A stretch of 64,000 nt of DNA from contig JNVV01000010.1 in assembly GCA_000733355.1 (NCBI GenBank), forward strand, positions 32,735 through 96,734. Direction: 5' to 3'. The notes under the pieces were generated by a model, which was not told the DNA's origin, ran no database searches, and was given only the letters and a program-made list of their open reading frames with translations. Of this stretch, positions 12,467-21,177 are shown piece after piece (within the stretch, counting starts at the first letter, position 1; each line of letters starts with the position of its first letter). The translations under genes were made by a program, and so were the position numbers. Origin of the DNA: Falciphora oryzae (lineage: Eukaryota > Ascomycota > Sordariomycetes > Magnaporthales > Magnaporthaceae).

Positions 12467-12871
12467 ATGCCTTCGAAAATTACTATCGATATCGAAAATT
12501 TTAATAATATTAAACAGCTTTTATCGATTTTAAAACAACTTTAAATTAGCTGGTATAATAACGATATTCCGGCTGTTATAAAGCTTAAAATTTGTACTTA
12601 TTGCAAATTAAAAGGCCATTCCTATAAGCAATGCTGGTTTTTACAGCCAAATACAGCGCTAAATGGTTGGGAAATTAAAAAACAACCAAATAATAACGTT
12701 TATACTAAAAAACGCGAATATTTCCTTTCGGTTTTGCATAATAAAAACGAAAAGAATAACGATAATACCGATAGGGTTAAAAACACCGGTAATATTACAA
12801 CCAAAATGGGTAAAAATAACGAAAAAATTACAAAAATACGTAATTTAATGGAAAACGATATGGATTTTTAA
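12467..12871 (+). pseudogene. CCHC zinc-knuckle ORF with one premature stop
   Basis: A reading frame of 135 codons begins at ATG 12467 and ends at 12871, broken by a single in-frame TAA (codon 26) that could be a mutated CAA. After the stop it contains CTYCKLKGHSYKQCW, a clean C-x2-C-x4-H-x4-C zinc knuckle, followed by a Lys/Asn-rich tail. Zinc knuckles of this kind occur in retroelement Gag and in some accessory transposon proteins. It lies between the right end of the Pogo element and element X copy 2, inside what I infer to be the split hAT-type element. The source element is unknown. Confidence 0.4.
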
Positions 12872-13169
12872 CAAATTGTTTATTTATTTGCTTTTTTATT
12901 TACTTTTTATTTATTTATTCATTTTGTTATTATTTTGCTTTTTTTATTTAAATATTTTATACTTATTTAAATATTTTATATTTATTTAAATATATTCATA
13001 CGTCTGTTATATCTGTAAAAAACCTCGGTGCCTCTACTATATAGTATTTACATGTAAAAACCCTTAAACTCGTTCTCGGGTGCGTATCGCCCCCGCTCTG
13101 AAGCCTAGAAGTAAAAACCATATCTACTCTTCGTATACGGTCCTGCTATATTAAACAATAGTACCGTTA

Positions 13170-13582
13170 ACGTGGTTCACAAGCGAGTGCCACACATAAG
13201 CGAGTGCCACATTTGAAAATCCTATATTAAACGCGATTTTCGATACCCTTGCTAACTTAGCCAATATAAGCCCAAATTTAACTAAATTTAAACAAGTTAT
13301 ATTTACTTAAATAAGAAATTTAATTTAATTTTCTTGTATTTTTATTATTGCCTTTTTAGGGTTAAGTCACAGCACTGTATAATACACTGTGTAAAATATT
13401 CAATTTAACCTAAAAGGGTAATAATAAAAATCTAAGAAAATTAAATTAAATTTTATATTTAGTTAAATATAACCTTTTTAAATTTGGTTAAATTTGAGCT
13501 TATATTGGCCGAGTTAGCAAAGGTGTCGAAAATCGCGTTTAATATGGGATTTTCAAGTGTGGCACTCGCTTGTGAACCACGT
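13170..13582. mobile_element. Foldback element, second member, with odd flanking duplication
   Basis: Begins ACGTGGTTCACAAGCGAGTG and ends with its complement, flanked by TA. The left end has two copies of a gcgagtgccaca unit, the right end only one. The arms pair imperfectly. The middle shares cctaaaagggtaataataa with the element at 8554-8981. In addition to TA, a 17-bp direct repeat flanks it: ttaaacaatagtaccgt at 13151-13167 and ttaaataatagtgccgt at 13582-13598, differing by two transitions. Copy 1 of element X has this sequence only once. Confidence 0.75.
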
Positions 13583-14756
13583 TAAATAATAGTGCCGTCT
13601 GCTTATCTTCATGCGACTACTCGTAAAGGTTCCGTCGTAAAAGCGTCCTTATAATCAATGGAACAAAAAAAAAGTACGTAAAAAAATAAAAGTGTATTAC
13701 GCCGGGGCAGCGCCTCGGTACCGGGTTTCGCCCTCATAGCGAAACGTTTATATCAATACTCGTATTATAACGTCCTAATGTAGCTTTTCCGCGTAAATTA
13801 GCCCGGCTCCGCTCCGGGTCCCAACCGGGGTAGTGCCTTAATGTCGGGTCTCGCCCTCGTAGCGAAACGTTTATATTAGTACTCGTATTATAACGTCCTA
13901 ATGTAGCTTCTTCGCGTAAATTAGCCCGGCTCTACTCCGGGTCCCAACCGCGGGCGGGCCCTCCGGATCCGGCGTTTTGCTTCGTAACTTTAAATAATTC
14001 AGCTTTTGGTAAATGCCCGCTTCCGGGGCCGTTACTCCGCGTACGGTTCAGATCCGCCTTTATAGCTTGCATTTAATCTTTCTATTAGTTGCCTCCCTTT
14101 TTTTAAATCGCGTTATTTAAGTAACTTTTTCTTATTACTACGTTATTATACGTTATAGTTTTTAATGGTAACTTCCTTTTATTTCCCTCCGGATCCGGGT
14201 TTCCACCGGCCTTTCTTTTCCCAACTACAAAAAATCCTTTTTCTTTCCTTTTTTTCCCTTTCACTTTTTTTTTACCACCATTTCCGGTTTTACCCTTTTA
14301 CCCGCGTTTTTTTTTCTCCTACTTGTATTTAAATTCCTACTCGTTTGCGCTTCGTTTCCTTTCCGTTTCCTATTTTCTTACAATATAGCTCCTAAAAATA
14401 AAGCTCCCAAATTTCCCCGCGGTAATAGTAGTAGCGGTCGCGGTAGCAATCCCGGCAACGGAACTACGGGCGGTAACCGCGCCGCTTCCGCCGCTATAGC
14501 TAATAGCAATGGTAGTAATAACGGTAACGGCAGGGTTTGGAATTTAGTCTTTAGTCATTAGTCTTAGTCATGACTAATTTAGTTTAGTCAGTCTTAGTCA
14601 CCAGTGTGACTAACTAATGACTAACTAAAATTTTTTTTGACTAACTAAAGTGACTAAATTAGTCATTTTTTAGTCTTTTTTTTGCATAATTTTCGTATAA
14701 TTTTACATAATTTATACAACCCGGTTTTTTATTATTTTATTTAAAAAAAACTAATG

Positions 14757-14886
14757 AAAATACTCATAAAAATACTAATAAAAATACTAATAAAAATACT
14801 AATAAAAATACTAATAAAAATACTAATAAAAATACTAATAAAAATACTAATAAAAATACTCATAAAAATACTAATAAAAATGCTAA
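14757..14886. repeat. 12-bp minisatellite taataaaaatac
   Basis: About ten tandem units of a 12-bp A-rich motif, with occasional tcataaaaatac variants, lie inside hAT-type element A between its left subterminal region and the transposase-tail relic. Confidence 0.85.
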
Positions 14887-14949
14887 CAGGTTTTTTATTT
14901 AATTTTTGAAAAAGGATAAATATTACCTTTAAAATATAATTTAGCTTAT

Positions 14950-15156
14950 TTAGTTTTCCGAATCGCTATTTTCGCTGGAAGATTTTTCATTTCGTTCAAA
15001 TTCCTTTTGCAAAACCGATAAATCAGCCATATTCCAGCTTTTTAATAATAATATTTTACGGCTTGTTTCTGATTTTAATTTATTACAGCTTGGGGTTATA
15101 ATATTAGTAGCGGTTGAAAATAAGCCTTCTATTGCAGCCGAAGTGGCTGGAATCGA
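14950..15156 (-). pseudogene. hAT transposase C-terminal tail (in element A)
   Basis: On the minus strand a stop-free run of 68 codons plus stop begins SIPATSAAIEGLFSTATNII and continues ITPSCNKLKS...ILLLKSWNMADL, matching the dimerisation region at the C-terminus of hAT transposases (the usual pattern is P-x-T-S-A-x-x-E-R-x-F-S, then R-x-x-L, then LLLK.W). A stop lies directly upstream at the edge of a (TTTA)n tract, so the N-terminal and catalytic parts are absent. Some conserved positions are changed, for example R to C after ITPS. Confidence 0.75.
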
Positions 15157-16268
15157 TTATTTATTTATTTAGTTATTTATTTATTTATTTAAATGACTAA
15201 AAAATGACTAAATTAGTCACTTTAGTTAGTCATTAGTTAGTCACAATTAGTCTTAGTCACTGCCTTGACTAAATTAGTCAGTCTTAGTCAAGGTGGTGAC
15301 TTAACTAACTAACTAAATTCCAAACCCTGGGTAACGGTAGCAATCGTCCTTACAATCGCTTTCCGTTTACGGACGAAAACGACAGCAACGGTTTAAGCGA
15401 CGGCGGTTTAAGCAACGGCGTTTAAAACCCTTATATTAAAGTTATAAATGCGGCTTTATTCCGTTCTTTTCCCGGTTTTGTAACTAACTTCCTTTTTTTT
15501 TCCCAACCTTACCGCTTATACAATTAATCGGAATATTTGCCGGCGGTTGAAATCCTTAACAATTGTGTTTTTTACGACGATATAGTATATATTTGCCGCC
15601 CCGCTATCTTTTTTATTCCGTTTCGCTAATTTCCCAATTTTTCGTATAAAATATACGTTAGCTATTTTTAACGTTTCGCTAACGGCATTAACGGTACCGG
15701 TATTATACGCTAATGCTATTACAAAACCTATGTATAACGCTTTTTATCCTATTTTTTTCCGCTCCGTTTCCGGTTTTACTAACATAATAATTCCAATTAC
15801 CAAAAGCTTTATTTATATAGGTTGCATTTAATCGCGTAATATTTGCGTTTAAATTAGTCGCTCCCTTTTAATATCCGCTCGCGATTTCGTCGCTAACGTC
15901 TCGTTCCCGTCGCGGTAATTTCCTATTAGCTTCAAAAACCAAATTACCGCTATTTTTTGTACTTACTATCGCTATATATAATCCCTACCCAAAACCAATG
16001 CGAACCGCGATATTACGTTTGCGGATATCCATATTATTACTAAAATATATACCGCTTTTATTCCGGGCTGTTATCTATCCTATCCTAACATTTTTTTTTA
16101 TTCCAAACTCGCTATACCGGTTTGGAGCAGGGTTCGGAAAAAAGTCAGTCAGTTAAGTCATCACCTTGACTGTGACTGACTTAAAAAGTCAGGGCCGTGA
16201 CTTTGACTTTTGGTGACTGACTTGTAACTAACTTTAATGACTTAAAAAGTTACCAAAAAGTCATTTGT

Positions 16269-16271
16269 TAA

Positions 16272-16358
<87 letters not shown>
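16269..16358. repeat. (AAAT)n microsatellite
   Basis: About 22 tandem AAAT units directly precede the transposase-tail frame of hAT-type element B. The same motif on the opposite strand precedes the tail in element A, so the junction is shared by both. Confidence 0.95.
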
Positions 16359-16359
<1 letters not shown>

Positions 16360-16565
16360 CGATTCCGGCCACTTCAGCTGCAATAAAAGGTTTATTTTTT
16401 ACTGCTACTAATATTATAACCCCAAGCCGTAATAAATTAAAATCGGACACAAACCGTAAAATATTATTATTAAAAAGCTGGAATATAGCCGATTTATCAG
16501 ATTTACAAACGGAATTACAACGAAATGAACAGTTTATTAGCGAAAATAGCGATTTAGAAAGTTAA
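16359..16565 (+). pseudogene. hAT transposase C-terminal tail (in element B)
   Basis: A stop-free run of 68 codons plus stop begins SIPATSAAIKGLFFTATNII, continues ITPSRNKLKS and ILLLKSWNIADL, and ends ENSDLES. It aligns end to end with the 14950-15156 relic without gaps, with about 16 residue differences. This is the hAT dimerisation tail without the catalytic part. It keeps the R after ITPS that element A has lost. Confidence 0.75.
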
Positions 16566-16841
16566 TAAGCTAATTTATATTATAAACATTATATTTATTA
16601 CTTTTATTATTTTTTACTACTATTTTTACTACTATTTTTATTAAAATTAATTTTTTTTTTTTAAAAAAAAAGGCTTTTTTAACATGTAAAAATTATGCAA
16701 AACCAGTGCAAATTTATGCATTAAATGACTTTTAATGACTTTGAAAGTCACTAAAGTCAGTCACCATAGTGACTTTGACTGACTTGACTTTGAAAGTCAT
16801 GACTTTGACTTTTGACTTTTGACTTTTTTCCGAACCCTGAG

Positions 16842-17018
16842 CGTATCAACTAACCGCGAGCCCGGAATCGATTTCCATCGATTTTAAACCCGCGCCGTCG
16901 GCGCGTACCCGATACGGCATCGATCCTAGGTCAAATCGGGTGCGAAGAGTTCGATTCCGGTATCAAAATTGAATTATCTCGAAAGGCTGTCCGGCTGCGC
17001 GATTTCAAGCTCGCGACA
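16842..17018 (+). repeat. 3' end of element X copy 2
   Basis: This unit matches 36-218 over its whole length, with transition differences throughout. It abuts hAT-type element B on its left, although in an intact element X the ORF sequence would precede it, so the middle of element X copy 2 has been lost at element B. Confidence 0.7.
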
Positions 17019-17269
17019 TTTATATTTAAATATTTATTTAATGGATTAAAAATGGACTAAATTAATCCATTTAGTTAGTCCTTAGTTAGTCCTAATCCAA
17101 AGGTGGACTAGACTAACTAACTAAATTCCGAACCCTACGGATAATTGCGTAAATTAATAAAAAGAAGGTCGAAACCCCGATTTTTAAAAAAAAGGATAGC
17201 GTTTATTTTTTACGCCGCAATATTAAAACGAAACGATTAAATAATAAACTAAATTATAAAAAGCTTAGG

Positions 17270-17515
17270 CCTGTCACGGCACCAACGAAGGCGAAGAGGC
17301 CGAGCTGCAACAAACCCTCAGGTTGATTTGGCTATCTAAAGTTAAGGAACAAAAAAAGAAAGAGTTTGTGCGTTGCACCTGTTCGGATCGATTGCTTTAG
17401 GTAAAGCAATCGAGCCGAGCTCCACTTGTCGCACGGATTTGCCAGGCGCCCGTGCAACAGGTGGCCGAGCTTGGCACCGAGCCCTACCAAGGCTACGTGC
17501 TATAATAAGGCCGTT
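17270..17515. other. GC-normal island inside the AT-rich block
   Basis: About 245 bp of ordinary base composition stands between strongly AT-rich flanks. It includes a near-perfect hairpin, gattgcttta-ggt-aaagcaatc, at about 17388-17410, and two related blocks, gttgcacctgtt and gtgcaacaggt, in opposite orientation. No coding frame or known element is recognised. Confidence 0.5.
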
Positions 17516-17881
17516 TAAAATAAAAAAAAAAGTAATATTAAACGTTAATTACGAACTACGATTTCCTTTAATTATAGAAATTTGCCCAATTTTTTACGTT
17601 TTTTTTTTGCTAAAGCTAATACTATTTAAAATAAAAACCAACGAGTTAATAAAAATCGACCCAAACTAAAAATAGGAAATTAAAAAAAATATTTAATAAA
17701 AAAATACTACCGCAAATAGCAATACTTCGTTAAATGGGCAAAATTTAGCTACAAATATAATACGTAAAAAAACGTAACCAATTTTAAAAATTGTTAAAAA
17801 AAAGGTATATTAACGGAAACGTTTTTTAAAAGGTTAGTAAAAAAAAGATTTAACGTATCGTTAAACTTTTTTTTAACGAAA

Positions 17882-17950
17882 TTGCCGGGATTCGAACCCG
17901 AAATTTCGGTAAAAAAAAAACTAAAGTTATACCCATTATATTATAAAGTT
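17882..17950 (-). pseudogene. tRNA-like relic (T-arm only convincing)
   Basis: On the minus strand, GGGTTCGAATCCCGG is a textbook tRNA T-arm, followed by seven bases (CAATTTC) where the acceptor 3' strand would be. About 45 bases upstream lies ataatgggtataa, which resembles a D-arm. The anticodon arm is a T run that cannot pair and the acceptor stem does not close. This looks like a mutated tRNA gene or a tRNA-derived repeat rather than a working tRNA. Confidence 0.3.
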
Positions 17951-17999
17951 TATAAAAATTGCTAAAAAAAAACATTGAACGTTTATTTTAATTAAAAAA

Positions 18000-20040
18000 A
18001 AGCAAACAGGTTAGGATCGACCGCAAAACCAGCCCAATTCGGAAATAACAGAAGGAATTTAAAAACAAACAGGTTAAAAGCAGCAGGTAGCGTTTGCTCG
18101 GCTTTTTTCGCGGCCTTTTCTTTTTCCACCCGCTCCGATTTATTAACGTTATTAATACCGCGGCGTATCGCACGCATTATTTTTTCCGACCAAATTTTTT
18201 TTATTCTTTTAAAAAATCTATTTTCGCTAAAGCTTATTCCAATTCGGAATTAAACTTTTGGTATTAAAAAGCGATATCCTGAAATTATGTAATAGAAATA
18301 CCTAAAACGTCGCAGCGGGTAACGCCCGCCCGAACGCATTCGGCGTAATAAACCGAATTTTCCGGGGATATATCGTAAAACGTAATACCGCGAAATTCGT
18401 AAAAAAAAATAGGAAGGTATTTCGGAAAAAAAAAGGAAAATTTTCGCTAAAAGCCGAACGCGGCAAAAGTTAAAAGGGATAAGGTATTTTCGTTTTTGGA
18501 CCCGGCCGGATATTTTTATTAAAAGTAAAGGACGGAAGTAGGTAAAAAAGGACAGTATTTACTGCTAACGGAAAAGCGGGGAAAGGAATTATTATAACAG
18601 GCTAAAGGGATTTGGTTTTGAAAAGGAGACCTGATGTTACGATTATAACCGTCGCAAGTGATTTGGAAAGAGGGGCAGCCCCCCCCCCCCCCCCTCTTTT
18701 AGGAAGGGCTTTCCCCAAATTAGGTAAAAATAAAATAACAGTCGAAGCAATTAAAACTGATTGAATTAACCAGCTAATCGGAGCAGTTAGGATTAATTGG
18801 ATTGATTAAAATAAAATGCTTACAAAATAATGGTTTATATAATAAAGAGGGGACTTCCTGTAAATAGTTTTAACTAAGGGCTTTGGCATTAGTTAACCTA
18901 AGTTAGCTTTAAGTTTTCCCTTTAGGCAAGCAATTAAACCTTTTGTTACCAGTTCCTAGTTCCCCTAAAGCAACCCCTGTTAAGTGTACTGTTTAGCGCC
19001 CTTTTTAAATGTCTTACCCTAGGAGCAGAGCTTGATTGTAACAATAAAGCATTTAAAAAAAAGGGCTGTTAAGCAATATACTTATCGATTTGTTTAGTAA
19101 CTGGGGTTTAAATGCAGTAATCGTAATTGCTTGCCCTAAACGTTACTTAGGAGCTAATTTAAGTTAATTAATGCCGAAGCCTTAATTAAAACTATCTACA
19201 AGGAGGGGGTCCCTCCAGATTATATAAACCTTAGCGTTTTTAAGGAATAAACCGCTATATACAATATATCCGTATCGTTTATAGCGTTACGCTATAGTCG
19301 CTATATCCGCTAAGTCGTTTCCCGACATAGCGATTATATCTAATAGTACGCTATGGTCGCTATATCCGCTAGGTCCTTTTTCGATATAGCGATCATATCC
19401 AATGGATTATCACGTAACGTTCCCCGCAATGCCACATTGTGGTTCCTCCGGTGCCGTTAGGCCTCCACAAACCTGTTGCGGCCATGGTCGTAACACTTTT
19501 CCCGGCAGCTAACAACGCCTTTAAGGTTTAAAAACCTACTCCGGTTAAACGCGGTTGTAAGCGCCCGCGTAAGAATTAAACGCTATAAAAGCGAAAAAGG
19601 AGGAAAACATTATGCTATTTGTATTTAACATCAAAAACGATGCCGTTTTTTTTTTAAAAGCCGGCACTTGTTACGGCCAGTAGGGCCTTAACTGTAGATA
19701 AAAGGAGTTGGGATTAGAAACCCTTATTGTTAAATAAGGGCGGAGGCTTTATAAGGTGGATCCTGCATAGAGATATCCCAAATCTCTGCAGGGCCAAGCC
19801 TCCAGCATCCAACCTACTCCGAACATTATCTTTCTGCTCCTCTAATTTCTCTGCCCTCAACTGCTTTAACACGAAGGACCCCTTGTAAAGGGAGTTTGAA
19901 GAGCAAGCTATCGTTTTTATTTTTTATTACCCATCACCATAAACTTGTTAAGCCTGGCACGAATACGACGGTTAAGCTGCTGGACTTTTGAAATCTCCAT
20001 GAGAGAACCCCCCTTTCTAAGCCTGACACCGCTGTAGCCC
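18000..20040. other. AT-rich stretch without recognised genes
   Basis: Up to about 18,650 it resembles the RIP-degraded sequence to the left. From about 18,700 it is AT-rich but keeps CA/TG dinucleotides, so it is less RIP-like. It holds a 16-base C run at 18679-18694 and a 59-bp tandem duplication at 19288-19405. Only short frames occur, and nothing in it was recognised. Confidence 0.6.
19288..19405. repeat. 59-bp tandem duplication with internal palindromes
   Basis: Two adjacent 59-bp units (19288-19346 and 19347-19405) begin tacgctat(a/g)gtcgctatat. Each contains tcgctatatc followed by an inverted counterpart (gacatagcga or gatatagcga), so each unit can fold. Differences between units are mainly transitions. 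Confidence 0.8.
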
Positions 20041-20066
20041 GCTGAGTGAGTGAGTGAGTATATTTA

Positions 20067-20915
20067 GCGTCGGTATAGTCGGGATCTACCAGTCCCTGCC
20101 TCCCAAGGGGCATACGACGTGCTAGCGCTACCTAAGCTTAACACTAGGCTACATGTTGCTATCAAGGCAGCTAACAAATTAAACCTGAAGGCACACGGAG
20201 GTCGAGCCGCATTCCGGCGCTCTTTGTTGGTAAGCGGGGGATCGGCGGAAGGGCGTATATATATACGCCGGGGCGTTGCGAAGCGCTGCCTGCTGTAGCC
20301 TGCCATAGCAGGGCCAAGACCTGTTACACCGGGCCCAGGGGAGGTCCCGAGGACCCCCCGCCCAAACCCGGCCTTACCCCTTTTTCCGGCGTACTCGTCG
20401 GCCGAACGCATCACTACCACCCGCAGCGCTCACAACGCCCTGGCGTATATATATACGCCCTTCCGCCGATCCCCCGCTCACCAACAAAGAGCGCCGGAAT
20501 GCGGCCCGACCTCCGTGTGCCTTCGGGTTTAATTTGTTAGCCGCCTCGATAGCAGCACTATAGCCTGCTGCAAATAAGCTTAGCTCCCCCACAACAAAAT
20601 AAACGAGACTGCGAAACAAAGTGACTTTAGCCCCAAGTGTTTTCCCTTTGTATTTCCGGAAAGACAAATGGGAAATAAAAGATTCAACCTGGCTGTATAT
20701 TACCAGCAGTCGTAAAGTATAATATCACGTCCTTTTCAATGTGAAAATATATATAGTCGCGGTTTTCTTAACGTTGTTCATCGCGGTCAATGTACTCCCC
20801 GACAGGAGGGACACAGATTGCAGTCTCGTTTTTTTTTGTTGTGGGCGAGCTTAGGTAGCGCTAGCGCGTCGTATGCCCCCTGGGAGGCAGGGACTGGTAG
20901 ATCCCGATTTACCGA
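20067..20915. repeat. Large inverted repeat interrupted by an insertion
   Basis: The left arm 20067-20265 (from cgtcggtatagtcgggatct to gcgtatatatatacgcc) is repeated in reverse complement at about 20440-20583 plus 20855-20915. The spacer is about 175 bp. The right arm is split by a 264-bp insertion. The arms differ by few changes and have normal GC content, unlike the RIP-degraded sequence further left, so the structure is probably younger. It could be a foldback transposon or an inverted duplication; no transposase is seen. Confidence 0.75.
20584..20847. mobile_element. 264-bp non-autonomous DNA element with 7-bp target duplication
   Basis: The insertion begins CTCCCCCACAACAAAA and ends TTTTGTTGTGGGCG, imperfect terminal inverted repeats. 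The direct repeat agcttag flanks it at 20577-20583 and 20848-20854. Removing it restores the right arm of the surrounding inverted repeat to match the left arm, which confirms it as an insertion. It has no coding capacity. The superfamily is not established. Confidence 0.75.
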
Positions 20916-21177
20916 CGTAAGCCACGGAGCCCCTGCAGGCAACCCCGTTACAAATTGCCTAACGTAAACTTTAAATTTTAATTTAAATTTAGCGTCTTTT
21001 CCGAACCCGGCGTGGCGGCGCGGTGACTCCGCTATTTGACCCTATGAAAAAAGATCCCCGCCCCAGCAATACCACAGGCCTAGTCATATTTTTCATCATT
21101 CACGTCTGAGCCACTCGGACTGGTTCCCGCCAGTATTTGAAGATTCCTTTTAAATGTAGTCGCTTTATCTTACTGTT

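Larger units (their letters stand above)
14531..15329. mobile_element. Non-autonomous hAT-type element A
   Basis: Ends are CAGGGTTTGGAATTTAGT and its complement, with nested gtcatta/tagtcac inverted motifs. A perfect 8-bp direct repeat, ggtaacgg, flanks it at 14523-14530 and 15330-15337, the diagnostic target duplication of hAT elements, and removing the insertion restores the Asn/Gly-rich frame of element X. Inside are a (taataaaaatac)n minisatellite, a (TTTA)n tract and, on the minus strand, a 68-residue tail of a hAT transposase. It lacks the rest of the transposase and must depend on another copy to move. Confidence 0.85.
16128..16839. mobile_element. Non-autonomous hAT-type element B
   Basis: Ends are CAGGGTTCGGAAAAAAGTCA and its complement, followed inward by many gtcagtcac/gactgac units that can form a long hairpin. 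It contains a (AAAT)n microsatellite and the same 68-residue transposase tail as element A, here on the plus strand. The left flank is element X ORF sequence (gtttggag) and the right flank is element X 3'-end sequence (agcgtatc). The 8-bp flanks do not match, so it no longer sits in a simple insertion site. Confidence 0.75.
12990..17018 (+). mobile_element. Element X, copy 2, with three nested insertions
   Basis: The left part matches copy 1 (4613 onward), including the two tandem roughly 115-bp units (about 13704-13820 and 13821-13950). The ORF relic starts near 14387 with ATAGCTCCTAAAAATAAAGC. It is interrupted by a foldback element (13170-13582), a hAT-type element with a clear 8-bp target duplication (14531-15329) and a second hAT-type element (16128-16839). 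The right end (16842-17018) matches the repeat at 36-218. A/T-rich sequence resembling tatttatttaaatat flanks both ends, possibly a target duplication. Element class is undetermined. Confidence 0.55.
10125..17137. mobile_element. hAT-type element split by later insertions (inferred)
   Basis: The left end at 10125 reads CAGGGTTCGGAATTTAGTCC and the right end at 17137 reads as its complement (ACTAAATTCCGAACCCT). Subterminal tagtcc/ggacta repeats occur on both sides. Removing the Pogo element (10240-12388) and element X copy 2 (about 12990-17018) leaves about 835 bp, close to the 799 and 712 bp of the two other hAT-type elements here, and the A/T-rich sequence left of 12990 resembles that right of 17018. 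I could not find an 8-bp target duplication around the outer ends, so the assignment of the two halves to one element is inference. Confidence 0.45.
1..20960. repeat. AT-rich, RIP-degraded transposon block
   Basis: This stretch is dominated by A and T, open frames are short and broken, and CA/TG dinucleotides are visibly scarce over most of it. Where two copies of one repeat can be compared (36-218 with 16842-17018; 4613-6535 with 12990-16127) most differences are C/T or G/A transitions, as expected from repeat-induced point mutation in ascomycetes. Less mutated islands remain at about 11590-12388, 17270-17515 and 20040-20960. No host gene is supported here. Individual elements are listed separately. 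Confidence 0.9.

Noticed and set aside
16268..16450. Minus-strand frame with a Tyr-Leu-Phe-Ile repeat
   Set aside because: It is the translation of the (AAAT)n microsatellite on the strand opposite the real hAT tail.
17137..17145. 8-bp target duplication for the split hAT-type element
   Set aside because: The flanks attatagc (left) and cggataat (right) do not match, so I did not claim a duplication there.
17988..18177. Two overlapping 61-codon minus-strand frames in the AT-rich block
   Set aside because: Short, no recognisable domain, in a region of degraded repeats.
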